64,000 nucleotides of DNA from assembly GCF_014203645.1 (NCBI RefSeq), contig NZ_JACHJL010000015.1, positions 1 to 64,000 of the forward strand. The letters are read 5' to 3'. This stretch comes from Streptomyces zagrosensis (GTDB lineage Bacteria; Actinomycetota; Actinomycetes; Streptomycetales; Streptomycetaceae). The notes under the pieces were generated by a model. The model was given only the letters and a program-made list of their open reading frames with translations. It had not been told where the DNA came from and did no database searches. Numbering within the stretch: position 1 is the first letter of the stretch; each line of letters begins with the position of its first letter. Made by a program: the position numbers and the translations under genes. This document shows, piece by piece, positions 49,092-57,638 of this stretch.

Positions 49092-50362
49092 CGGTTACGT
49101 ACCTCCGCGTTAGATGTCTCTACGGTAGGTACCTCCAGGGCTGGCCCCGCCTCCACGTCTGCCGCTGCCGCCATCGCCGTATCTGCTGCGGTCGTATCTG
49201 CTGCAACCGTCTTCGCCGCTGCGGTCGTCTTTGCTGCGGCTGTCCTTGTTGCGGCTGTCCTTGTTGCGGCTGTCCTTGTTGCGGCCGTTTCTGTTACGGC
49301 CGTTTCTGCTGCCGCCGCCGTCCAGCCGGGGGCGAGGCGCAGTGCGCCCCACGCGTTCTGATCCAGGGCGGCCAGCCGGTCCGCGAGGGCCCGGGTGGGC
49401 GGCGTACCGAGGTCGCCGGGGACGGTGAGGGCGGCGGCGGCCATCAGATGGCCGTGCCGTATCCGGGCGAAGATCGGCAGGCCACGCAGGGTGGCGGAGA
49501 GGAACCCGGCGGCGAACGCATCGCCGGCGCCCACGGAGGCGATGACCTCGACCCGCAGCGCGGGCGCGTGCGTAACGGTGTCTTCGCCGTCCCCCCGCGC
49601 GTACACCGTGACGCCCTGCGCCCCGTGCTTGACCACGAGCACCGCGGGCTCGGGCAGGGTGGCCCGGATGGCGGCCGGGCCGTGCACGCCCCAGGCGGCT
49701 TCCGCCTCGTCCTCGCCGACGAACACCAGGTCGCAGCCGCGCGCGAGGTCGGCAAGCACGGCCGGGCCAGTCGAGGGGGCGCCGGCCTCGCCCTGGTTTC
49801 GCCACAGCGCGACCCGATAGTTCACATCGAAGGAGATGAGCGGGCGGCCGGGGGCCGGGGCGGTGAGTTCGCGCATCAGGGCGAGGCAGTCGGCGGAGAG
49901 CGCGGCGGTGATGCCGGACAGATGCAGCACCCGGCCGCTCCACAGCGTCGCGCGGCTGACGACGCCGGGGGCCATCGCGGCGGCGGCGGACCCGGCGCGG
50001 TAGTAGATGACCTCGGAGCCGCCGGCGGGCGCGGCGGTGGAAACCGCGCGCTCCCCCGCCGTACGGAAGTAGATGCCGGTGGGCCGGGCCGGGTCGCGCT
50101 GGACGGCGGAGGTATCGACTCCGGTCGCGGCGATGGCCGCCACCAGATGGTCACCGAAGCCGTCCGCGCCGACCCGGCTCACCCAGCGTGCGGAGTGCCC
50201 GGAGCGGGCCAGGCAGCAGGCGACGTTTGATTCGGCGCCGCCGATTCCACGGTCGAAGGAGGGTACGTCGGCGAGTCTGCCGGGCCGCTGGGGCGCGAAC
50301 GTGACCATGGATTCGCCGAGGCACACGACATCGACGTCCGGGCTGCTCGGGGCTGCGGTCAC
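49088..50362 (-). CDS. PfkB-family sugar kinase (2-keto-3-deoxygluconate kinase-like) with repetitive tail
   Basis: 424 residues; the kinase domain spans about 8-325. Motifs: VVCLGESMVTFAP, GIGGAESNVACCLARSG, and the catalytic DTGAGD-like SVGAGDAFAAGFLSA. It phosphorylates a keto-sugar acid using ATP. The C-terminal ~95 residues are extra: Ala/Thr-rich repeats (TAATR x3) coded by 15-bp units. The stop overlaps the iclR start. In a D-amino-acid locus a KDG-type kinase is commonly found but its exact substrate is unknown. Confidence 0.88.
   Translation of the reverse strand: MTAAPSSPDVDVVCLGESMVTFAPQRPGRLADVPSFDRGIGGAESNVACCLARSGHSARWVSRVGADGFGDHLVAAIAATGVDTSAVQRDPARPTGIYFRTAGERAVSTAAPAGGSEVIYYRAGSAAAAMAPGVVSRATLWSGRVLHLSGITAALSADCLALMRELTAPAPGRPLISFDVNYRVALWRNQGEAGAPSTGPAVLADLARGCDLVFVGEDEAEAAWGVHGPAAIRATLPEPAVLVVKHGAQGVTVYARGDGEDTVTHAPALRVEVIASVGAGDAFAAGFLSATLRGLPIFARIRHGHLMAAAALTVPGDLGTPPTRALADRLAALDQNAWGALRLAPGWTAAAAETAVTETAATRTAATRTAATRTAAAKTTAAAKTVAADTTAADTAMAAAADVEAGPALEVPTVETSNAEVRNR
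49240..49285. repeat. 15-bp tandem repeat coding the kinase tail
   Basis: Three near-exact GTTGCGGCTGTCCTT units in frame, encoding repeated TRTAA/TAATR. Confidence 0.8.
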
Positions 50363-50486
50363 GATCGCTCTCGCTCCTGTCGCGCGGTCTTCACTGGTTC
50401 GCTGGGCGGTTCAATGGGCGGGTTCGCACCGTTGACCCAGTGCTTGCCGGGATGTTAGACAGCTGTAAGCGATATACGCAATGAGT

Positions 50487-50503
50487 GTTGCAGTATATGC
50501 AAC
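50487..50503. promoter_or_regulatory. Candidate IclR operator in divergent intergenic region
   Basis: Perfect palindrome GTTGCA-GTATA-TGCAAC. It overlaps a second inverted repeat (ATATACGCAA ... TTGCAGTATAT, about 50472-50497). AT-rich position between the divergent operons supports a regulatory role. Confidence 0.6.
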
Positions 50504-50520
50504 AGATTGTGGGGGGCTCA

Positions 50521-51963
50521 ATGGCCACCAAGCACAGCAAGGACCTGGACCCGGCGCCCGCAAGCCGCGCCGCGCCAACCCCGGAAGCGGACGCCGTAAC
50601 CCCGGGCGCGGACGCCGTTCCCACCCCGGGCGCACGCGCCGTGACGACCCCGGGAGCGGACGCCGCCGCCGCGCGGCTGCGCCGCGTCTCGGCCGCCGTG
50701 GCGCGATTGGCGGACGAGCGGATCGACTACCGGTTCAAGGGACTCCCGCCGGACGCGGACGGCGACACCGTGGGCGCGCTCGCCGCCGCGCGCAGGTCCC
50801 TGTTCACCGGCGGGTTCACCACCCCCGTGCTCGCCCTTTCGGCCGAGTCAGTCGAGCACAACGTGCGCCTCATGGAAACGTACGCGCAGCGCCACCGGCT
50901 CGCGTTCGCCCCGCACGGCAAGACCTCCATGGCACCGCGCCTGTTCGAGCAGCAGCTCGCCCACGGCGCCTGGGGCATCACCGCCGCCCTCCCCTCCCAC
51001 GTCCGTGTCTACCGCGCCTTCGGCATCCAGCGCATCTTCCTCGCCAACGAGGTCGTGGACCCGGCGGCGCTGCGCTGGCTGGCCGCCGAACTCACCGCCG
51101 ACCCGGACTTCCGGCTCATCTGTTACGTGGACTCGGTGCGCGGCGTGGAGCTGATGGACGCCGCGTTGCGCGCGGCCGGCACCGGGCGCCCCATCGATGT
51201 GGTCGTGGAACTGGGCGCGGGCGCGGGAGCGCGCACCGGCGCGCGCACCGAGGCCGAGTGCTTCGCGATCGCCGACGCGGTCGCGGAGGTGGGCACGCTG
51301 CGGCTGGTCGGCGTCGCCGGCTACGAGGGCGAGGTACCCAAGGCCGACGATGCTTCCGTACGGGCCTGGCTGCGCCAACTCATCGCGCTGGTAGCCGAGT
51401 TCGACCGGGCCGGGCGCTTCGGTGCCGACCCTTCGGAGATCGTGGTGAGCGCGGGCGGCAGCGCCTGGTTCGATGCGGTGGCCGAGGTCTTCGCGGAGGT
51501 GCCGGAGCTGTCGGGCCCGGTGCTCAAGCTGCTGCGCTCGGGGGCGTACGTCTCGCACGACGACGGCCACTACCGCGAGCTGACACCGTTCAACCGCGTC
51601 CCCGACGAGGGCGCGCTGCAACCCGCCTTTCGGCTGTGGACACAGGTCATCTCACGGCCCACGGCCGAGCAGGCGTTCATCAACGCGGGAAAGCGGGACG
51701 CGGCGTACGACCTGCATCTGCCGATGCCGCAGGTGGTCAGGGACGCTCGTACCGGCGAAATCCGCCCGGCCGCCGGGATCACCCTCACCGGCCTCTCCGA
51801 CCAGCACGGCTGGCTGCACACCGAGCCGGGCACCCGACTGGAGGTGGGCGACTGGGTCGGCCTTGGCCTCTCCCACCCGTGCACATCCTTCGACAAGTGG
51901 CAGCTCATCCCCCTGGTCGAGTCGGACGGCACGGTCACGGACCTGATCCGCACGTTCTTCTGA
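50521..51963 (+). CDS. PLP-dependent amino acid deaminase/aldolase (D-serine/D-threonine type)
   Basis: 480 residues from ATG with GGGGGG upstream. After a ~60-residue Ala/Pro/Gly-rich head, the alanine-racemase-fold domain contains AFAPHGKTSMAP (PLP lysine), HVRVYRAFGIQRIFLANEVV, VVELGAGAGARTGAR, and a C-terminal region with QPAFRLWTQVISRPTAEQAF and GLSDQHGWLHTEPGTRLEVGDWVGLGLSHPCTSFDKW, where His and Cys may bind the metal. The family includes D-threonine aldolase and D-serine dehydratase. A RidA gene in the divergent operon fits a dehydratase. The last 17 bp with the stop codon are repeated four times (51948-52015). Confidence 0.9.
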   Translation: MATKHSKDLDPAPASRAAPTPEADAVTPGADAVPTPGARAVTTPGADAAAARLRRVSAAVARLADERIDYRFKGLPPDADGDTVGALAAARRSLFTGGFTTPVLALSAESVEHNVRLMETYAQRHRLAFAPHGKTSMAPRLFEQQLAHGAWGITAALPSHVRVYRAFGIQRIFLANEVVDPAALRWLAAELTADPDFRLICYVDSVRGVELMDAALRAAGTGRPIDVVVELGAGAGARTGARTEAECFAIADAVAEVGTLRLVGVAGYEGEVPKADDASVRAWLRQLIALVAEFDRAGRFGADPSEIVVSAGGSAWFDAVAEVFAEVPELSGPVLKLLRSGAYVSHDDGHYRELTPFNRVPDEGALQPAFRLWTQVISRPTAEQAFINAGKRDAAYDLHLPMPQVVRDARTGEIRPAAGITLTGLSDQHGWLHTEPGTRLEVGDWVGLGLSHPCTSFDKWQLIPLVESDGTVTDLIRTFF

Positions 51964-52015
51964 CCCGCACGTTTTCCTAACCCGCACGTTCTTCTAACCC
52001 GCACGTTTTTCTGCC
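51948..52015. repeat. 17-bp tandem repeat spanning the deaminase stop codon
   Basis: Four contiguous 17-bp units: CCGCACGTTCTTCTGAC (contains the TGA stop), CCGCACGTTTTCCTAAC, CCGCACGTTCTTCTAAC, CCGCACGTTTTTCTGCC. The extra copies lie between the deaminase and the deacylase gene. Confidence 0.9.
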
Positions 52016-52077
52016 CCACCCCAGCCCGCCCAGCCAACCAGCCCGCCCCGCTGCTGCGGCCCCCAAGGAGAGCCCTC

Positions 52078-53706
52078 ATGGACCTGGTCATTCGCGACGT
52101 TCGCGTCATCGACGGCACCGGGGATGCCTCCTACCGGGCCGATGTGGCCATCGAAGGCGGCCGGATCGCCGCCATCCACCGGGAGGACACGGGCGGCCAG
52201 CGGCCGACCGGGCGCAGTGCCATCGAGGCGCACGGCCTCGCCCTGGCCCCCGGGTTCATCGACATGCACGCGCACAGCGACCTCGCCCTGCTGCGCGACC
52301 CCGCGCACGAGGCCAAGGCCGCGCAGGGCGTCACGCTCGAAGTCATCGGGCAAGACGGCCTGTCGTACGCACCCGTGGACGATCGCACGCTGGCCGAGGT
52401 GCGGGCGCAGATCGCCGGATGGAACGGCGGCGGGCCCGGTACGAGCGGCATCGACTTCGACTGGCGAAGCGTCGGCGACTACCTGGACCGGCTCGACCGC
52501 GGCTTCGACGGGCAGGGCATCGCGGTCAACGCCGCGTACCTCATCCCACAGGGCACCGTGCGGATGCTCGCGGTCGGCTGGGACGACAGGCCCGCGACCG
52601 CGGCCGAGGTCGCGCGCATGCGGGAGTTGGTGGCCCGCGGTCTGGAAGAGGGCGCCGTGGGGCTCTCCTCCGGACTCACCTACACGCCGGGGATGTACGC
52701 GTCGGACGCGGAGCTCACCGAGCTGTGCCGGGTGGTCGCCGCGTACGACGGCTACTACTGCCCGCACCACCGCTCATACGGCGCCGGCGCCCTTGAGGCG
52801 TACGAGGAGATGGTCGCCCTCACCCGTGAGGCCGGCTGCGCGCTGCACCTGGCGCACGCCACGATGAACTTCGGCGTCAACGAGGGCCGCGCCCCCGAAC
52901 TGCTCGCCCTCCTCGACCGGGCGCTAGCCGATGACGCCGACATCAGCCTCGACACGTACCCGTACACCCCCGGCTGCACCACGCTCGCCGCGATGCTGCC
53001 GAGTTGGGCGAGCGAGGGCGGCCCCGAGGCGATCAAGGCCCGGCTGGGCGACGATGCGAGCGCCGCGCGCATCCGGCGCGTGATGGAGATCGACGGGGCG
53101 GACGGCTGCCACGGCGTGCCGATCGACTGGGACACCATCGAGATCTCCGGGGTCACCCGACCGGAGCTGGCCGGCTACGTCGGCAAGACCATCGCCGCGA
53201 GCGCCGCCGAACGCGACGAAGAACCCTTCACCACGGCCCGCCGGCTGCTCATCGAGGACAGCCTGGGCTCCACGATCCTCCAGCACGTCGGCCACGAGGA
53301 GAATGTGCGCACCATCATGCGACACCGCGTGCACACTGGCGGCAGCGACGGCATCTTGCAGGGCGACAAGCCTCACCCGCGGGCGTACGGGACCTTCCCG
53401 CACTACCTCGGACGCTACGCGCGCGAGCTCGGCGTACTCCCTCTGGAGGAGTGCGTGGCGCATCTCACCTCGCGCCCCGCGGCCCGTCTTCGGCTGCCCG
53501 ACCGGGGCTTGGTACGGACCGGATACCGCGCCGACCTGGTGATCTTCGATCCCGACACGGTCGCCGCCGGATCGACATTCGAAGCCCCACGCACCCTTCC
53601 GACCGGTATTCCGCATGTGCTGATCGATGGCCGCTTCGTCATCAAAGACGGACACCGCACGGACGTCCTCGCGGGCCGCTCTGTTCGCCGTACCGCCGCC
53701 TCCTGA
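52078..53706 (+). CDS. N-acyl-D-amino-acid deacylase (amidohydrolase)
   Basis: 542 residues from ATG with AAGGAGAGCC upstream. Metal-binding HxH H64/H66 in GFIDMHAHSD, later YYCPHHRSYGAGA, LHLAHATMNFG, DISLDTYPYTPGCTTL and the Asp in HTGGSDGILQGDKPHPRAYG; C-terminal TGYRADLVIFDPDTV closes the beta-sandwich. It releases D-amino acids from N-acylated forms, feeding the upstream deaminase. The operon is deaminase then deacylase, with a repeat-expanded 115-bp spacer. Confidence 0.93.
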   Translation: MDLVIRDVRVIDGTGDASYRADVAIEGGRIAAIHREDTGGQRPTGRSAIEAHGLALAPGFIDMHAHSDLALLRDPAHEAKAAQGVTLEVIGQDGLSYAPVDDRTLAEVRAQIAGWNGGGPGTSGIDFDWRSVGDYLDRLDRGFDGQGIAVNAAYLIPQGTVRMLAVGWDDRPATAAEVARMRELVARGLEEGAVGLSSGLTYTPGMYASDAELTELCRVVAAYDGYYCPHHRSYGAGALEAYEEMVALTREAGCALHLAHATMNFGVNEGRAPELLALLDRALADDADISLDTYPYTPGCTTLAAMLPSWASEGGPEAIKARLGDDASAARIRRVMEIDGADGCHGVPIDWDTIEISGVTRPELAGYVGKTIAASAAERDEEPFTTARRLLIEDSLGSTILQHVGHEENVRTIMRHRVHTGGSDGILQGDKPHPRAYGTFPHYLGRYARELGVLPLEECVAHLTSRPAARLRLPDRGLVRTGYRADLVIFDPDTVAAGSTFEAPRTLPTGIPHVLIDGRFVIKDGHRTDVLAGRSVRRTAAS

Positions 53707-53792
53707 CACGCTCCTGTTCGCCGCCGGTTCCCCCGCTCGACGTGGTGTGAAACACCGAGCGGGCCCCGAAATGCGCCCGTAGGGTGGCGGGC

Positions 53793-55004
53793 ATGCAGGT
53801 GATCCAGTCAACCAAGCTCGCAAATGTTTGCTACGAAATTCGTGGCCCGGTGCTTGAGGAGGCCATGCGGCTTGAGGCGGCAGGACACCGCGTCCTCAAG
53901 CTCAACACCGGCAACCCGGCACTTTTCGGGTTCGAATGTCCGCCGGAGATCCTTGAGGACATGCTGCGCTCGCTCGGCAGCTCCCACGGTTACGGCGACG
54001 CCAAGGGGCTGCTTTCGGCCAGGCGTGCGGTCGTGCAGCACTACGAGACCAAGGGCATCGAGCTGGACGTCGAGGACGTCTACCTCGGCAACGGCGTCTC
54101 CGAACTGATCCAGATGTCCATGCAGGCGCTGCTCGACGACGGCGACGAGGTGCTTGTCCCTGCGCCTGACTATCCGCTGTGGACAGCGGCCGTCTCGCTG
54201 GCGGGCGGCACCGCCGTGCACTACCGCTGCGACGAGCAGGCGGACTGGATGCCAGACCTCGCCGACATCGAGCGCAAGATCACCGACCGCACCAAGGCGC
54301 TGGTCGTGATCAACCCGAACAACCCCACGGGCGCGGTGTACGACGACGCGATGCTGCGCGGCCTGACCGAGATCGCCCGCCGCCACAACCTGATGGTCTG
54401 CTCCGACGAGATCTACGACAAGATCATCTACGACGGTGTCACCCACACCCCGACCGCCGCCATCGCCCCCGACCTGCTGACACTCACCTTCAACGGGCTC
54501 TCTAAGAACTACCGCATCGCCGGCTACCGCAGCGGCTGGATGGCGGTCTGCGGCCCCAAGTCCCATGCGGCCAGCTACATCGAGGGCCTCACCATCCTCG
54601 CCAACATGCGGCTGTGCGCGAACATGCCCGTGCAGCACGCGGTGGCCACCGCACTCGGCGGCCGGCAGTCGGTCAACGAACTCGTACGGCCCGGCGGCCG
54701 ATTGCTCGAACAGCGCGATGTGGCGTACGAGATGCTGACCCAGATCCCGGGTGTGACCTGCGTAAAGCCCAAGGGTGCGCTGTACGCGTTCCCGCGGCTC
54801 GACCCCAAGGTCTACAAGATCAAGGACGATCGGCAGATGGTGCTCGACCTGCTGCGCGCCGAGAAGATCATGATCGTGCACGGCTCGGGCTTCAACTGGC
54901 CCGAGCCCGACCACTTCCGCCTGGTCACCCTGCCCAACGCCAAGGACCTGGCCGACGCGGTCACCCGCATCGGCACGTTCCTCGCGGGTTACGCCCAGCC
55001 GTAG
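53793..55004 (+). CDS. Pyridoxal-phosphate aminotransferase (AlaA-like, class I/II)
   Basis: 403 residues from ATG with AGGGTGG upstream (an in-frame GTG 9 bp earlier is possible). Motifs: LNTGNPALFGFECPPEI, HGYGDAKGLLSARRAV, VVINPNNPTGAVYDD, CSDEIYDKIIYDG, and the PLP-lysine site FNGLSKNYRIAGYRSGWMA. Closest in pattern to glutamate-pyruvate transaminases of the AlaA group, interconverting alanine/pyruvate and glutamate/2-oxoglutarate. Stands alone after the deacylase gene, with a short GC-rich spacer. Confidence 0.93.
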   Translation: MQVIQSTKLANVCYEIRGPVLEEAMRLEAAGHRVLKLNTGNPALFGFECPPEILEDMLRSLGSSHGYGDAKGLLSARRAVVQHYETKGIELDVEDVYLGNGVSELIQMSMQALLDDGDEVLVPAPDYPLWTAAVSLAGGTAVHYRCDEQADWMPDLADIERKITDRTKALVVINPNNPTGAVYDDAMLRGLTEIARRHNLMVCSDEIYDKIIYDGVTHTPTAAIAPDLLTLTFNGLSKNYRIAGYRSGWMAVCGPKSHAASYIEGLTILANMRLCANMPVQHAVATALGGRQSVNELVRPGGRLLEQRDVAYEMLTQIPGVTCVKPKGALYAFPRLDPKVYKIKDDRQMVLDLLRAEKIMIVHGSGFNWPEPDHFRLVTLPNAKDLADAVTRIGTFLAGYAQP

Positions 55005-55276
55005 CGGGGTGGCCTGCGGCCCGGCACCGGCGGCGGGCCGGTGCCGGGGCGGGGGCGGGGGCGGATTACGGCCCGGGGCGGCGGGGGGCGCCGCAGCGTC
55101 GCGTACCGCCGCCACTCCCGCGCAACTCCTGCGCACCGCTCAACGGTTGACGTACTGCGATCCCTCATTCACCCCCCATTCACCGGACAGCGCCCGGAAT
55201 GTGGGTTTCCGGCGCGATGCTGCTCCCCTACATACGCACCGCCGCTCGGCGGCGGTGCACGGGGGGAGTGAGGCGT

Positions 55277-56407
55277 GTGAGACGCATCCTCGGCATCGTG
55301 CTGGCGTTCGTCCTCATCGGCGGCGTCATCACGGCAGTCGTCCTGGGCCGGGGCGACTCCGAGGCGAACGACACGACGACGGTACGCGGCGTCATCGGGT
55401 CGGAGAAGGCCGAATTCTTCGAGGACGAAAAGGTCCGCGACGCCCTCGCGGACAAGGGCTACATCGTGGAGACCGAGTCCGCCGGCTCCTGGGACATGGA
55501 AGGGCTCGACCTGGCGGGTGACGACTTCGCCTTCCCCGGCAGCTCAGCCCCCGCCGACGCGCTCCAGCGGGCGCACAAGACGACCGGCGCCCCGCTGCGC
55601 CCCTTCTACTCCCCGCTGGTGGTCCTCACCCGCCGCTCCGCCGCCGAAGCGCTCGCCGCGAACGGCCTCGCCACCCTCACCGGCACGGCCGGCAAGACCA
55701 GTGGAACCAGTGGAACCAGTGGAACCAGCCAACAGGGCAGCGGCACGCTACGGATGGAGCCGTTTCTCAAAGCCGCGGCCAAGGACACCACCTGGCAGGA
55801 CCTCAAGGGCACCAAGGGGCACGCCGACCTGAGCGGCACGGTCTTCGTCACCAGTACGGACCCGCTCGCCTCCAACTCCGGCGCGCTCTACCTCGCCACC
55901 GCCTCCTACGTGGCGAACGGCAACCGGCTCGTCACCGACGACAAGGGCGTAGCGGCCAGCACCCCGCTGACCCGCAAGCTGACCGTCGTTCAGGGCAGGC
56001 AACAGACCAACAGCGACGCCCCGTTCCGCGACTTCGTCAGCGGTGTCGGCACTCCGCTGGTGCTCGCGTACGAATCTCAGATCGCCTCTCTCCTCGTACG
56101 CGGCGACACGGTCGAAGACCTCGTCGTCCTGTACCCGGACACCACCGTGTACAGCGATCACTCGTTGGTGCCGTTGACCGCGGAGGGGAAGAAGTTCGGG
56201 GAACTGCTGCGCACGGACCCGGAGTTGCGGAAGTTGGCCGTCCGGCACGGCTTCCGGCCCGCGGGCGACACCTCCGAGTTCGCCGCCGCAACCGCCGGGC
56301 ACGGCGCGTATCTGCGCCAGAAGCTGACCGGGACGGTTCAACAGGCCCCGGTTCCCACGGTCGAGGTGATGCGTGACATCGCCCGCCGTTCCCGTGCCGA
56401 GAAGTGA
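55277..56407 (+). CDS. Membrane-anchored substrate-binding-like protein (TelA operon gene 1)
   Basis: 376 residues from GTG with GGGGGGAG upstream (GTG at 55268 also possible). N-terminal anchor RRILGIVLAFVLIGGVITAVV. The remainder resembles a type 2 periplasmic binding protein: RGVIGSEKAEFFEDEKVRDA, FAFPGSSAPADAL, PFYSPLVVLTRRSAAEAL, and TSTDPLASNSGALYLATASY. This TDPxxSNSG motif recurs in the third protein of the operon (MTDPVRSNSGYSAL), linking the two. A Ser/Gly/Thr repeat (SGTSGTSGTS) interrupts the domain near residue 140. Ligand unknown. Confidence 0.78.
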   Translation: MRRILGIVLAFVLIGGVITAVVLGRGDSEANDTTTVRGVIGSEKAEFFEDEKVRDALADKGYIVETESAGSWDMEGLDLAGDDFAFPGSSAPADALQRAHKTTGAPLRPFYSPLVVLTRRSAAEALAANGLATLTGTAGKTSGTSGTSGTSQQGSGTLRMEPFLKAAAKDTTWQDLKGTKGHADLSGTVFVTSTDPLASNSGALYLATASYVANGNRLVTDDKGVAASTPLTRKLTVVQGRQQTNSDAPFRDFVSGVGTPLVLAYESQIASLLVRGDTVEDLVVLYPDTTVYSDHSLVPLTAEGKKFGELLRTDPELRKLAVRHGFRPAGDTSEFAAATAGHGAYLRQKLTGTVQQAPVPTVEVMRDIARRSRAEK

Positions 56408-56420
56408 GGGACGCACCATC

Positions 56421-57638
56421 ATGCAGCCACTGTCACCGCCCGACCCGGGCGTCGAGTCGCCCCTGGTCCTCACGCCGCCCGAGCCGGTGGCGGCCGTGCC
56501 GAAGGAGTCAGCGGCCGGTCTGGTGCCGCTCGGTGCCGCGGTCTCGGCCGAGATGGCGGCCAGGGCCGCCGAGTACGTCGGCTCGATCGCCGATCTCGAT
56601 GCCCGCTCCCCCGAGTTCACCCAGCGCATCAGTGAGATCACCGATCTCGGCTCCGGCGAGATCCGCGGCGCGGCCCAGCAGTCCAACCGGATGCTGGAGC
56701 GCACCGTACGCGCCATGTCCGACGGCAAGGGCGGCCCCGGCGGGCAGGGCGGCGACGTACAGAGCCGGGTCTCCTCCAGCCTGGTCGAGCTGCGGCGCAC
56801 CGTCGAAGACCTCGATCCGCGCGACACTCCGGGCCGCGGCGCGCGGCGGCTGCTGGCCAAGCTGCCCGGCGGTAACAAGCTGCGCGACCACGTCGCCAAG
56901 TACGCCTCGGCGCAGGGCACCCTCAACAAGATCGTCGGGAGCCTGCGTTCGGGCCAGGACGAACTACGCAGGGACAACGCCTCGCTGCACACCGAGCGGG
57001 TCAGGCTCTGGGAGACGATGGGCAAGCTCCAGGAGTACGCGGTATTGACCGAGGCCCTGGACACGACCGTCACCCAGCGGGTCGCCGCGGCCGAGGCAAC
57101 CGACCCGGAGCGGGCCGACGCGCTACGCGCCGACGTGCTCTTTCCCGTACGGCAAAAGCACCAGGACCTGCTGACTCAGCTCGCGGTGTGCGCCCAGGGC
57201 TATTTGGCGATGGATGTGGTGCGGCGCAACAACGACGAGCTGATCAAGGGCGTGGAGCGGGCCGCGACCACGACGGTGTCGGCGCTACGGATCGCCGTCA
57301 TGCTCGCCGCCGCGCTGGAGAACCAGCGCAAGGTGGTCGAGCAGGTCAACGCGCTGCGCGGGACGACGGAGGAGTTGATCCGAGGCAACGCGGAGATGCT
57401 CGCCACGCAGAGCGGCGAGATTCAGCGGATCGCCGCCGATCCGGCGGTGGGCGCGGAGACGCTGCGTAACGCGTTCCAGCAGATCTACCGGACGCTGGAC
57501 ACCATCGACACGTACAAGGCCCGCGCGACCGAGTCGATGGCCGCCACCGTCGAGTCGCTGACCAGCGAACTCCAGCAGGCCAGCGCCTATATGGAGCGCT
57601 CCCGCAGCAAGCCCGAGTTGGGCGGGGACGCACGATGA
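56421..57638 (+). CDS. telA: TelA-family toxic anion resistance protein
   Basis: 405 residues from ATG with GAGGGACG upstream. TelA family features: coiled-coil-rich, LVPLGAAVSAEMAARAAEYV, RTVEDLDPRDTPGRGARRLL, GGNKLRDHVAKYASAQGTLN, and TVSALRIAVMLAAALENQRKVVEQVNALRGTTEELI. TelA proteins are linked to tellurite and other anion or drug stress; the mechanism is unclear. It starts 13 bp after the first gene and its stop overlaps the next start (ATGA). Confidence 0.92.
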   Translation: MQPLSPPDPGVESPLVLTPPEPVAAVPKESAAGLVPLGAAVSAEMAARAAEYVGSIADLDARSPEFTQRISEITDLGSGEIRGAAQQSNRMLERTVRAMSDGKGGPGGQGGDVQSRVSSSLVELRRTVEDLDPRDTPGRGARRLLAKLPGGNKLRDHVAKYASAQGTLNKIVGSLRSGQDELRRDNASLHTERVRLWETMGKLQEYAVLTEALDTTVTQRVAAAEATDPERADALRADVLFPVRQKHQDLLTQLAVCAQGYLAMDVVRRNNDELIKGVERAATTTVSALRIAVMLAAALENQRKVVEQVNALRGTTEELIRGNAEMLATQSGEIQRIAADPAVGAETLRNAFQQIYRTLDTIDTYKARATESMAATVESLTSELQQASAYMERSRSKPELGGDAR

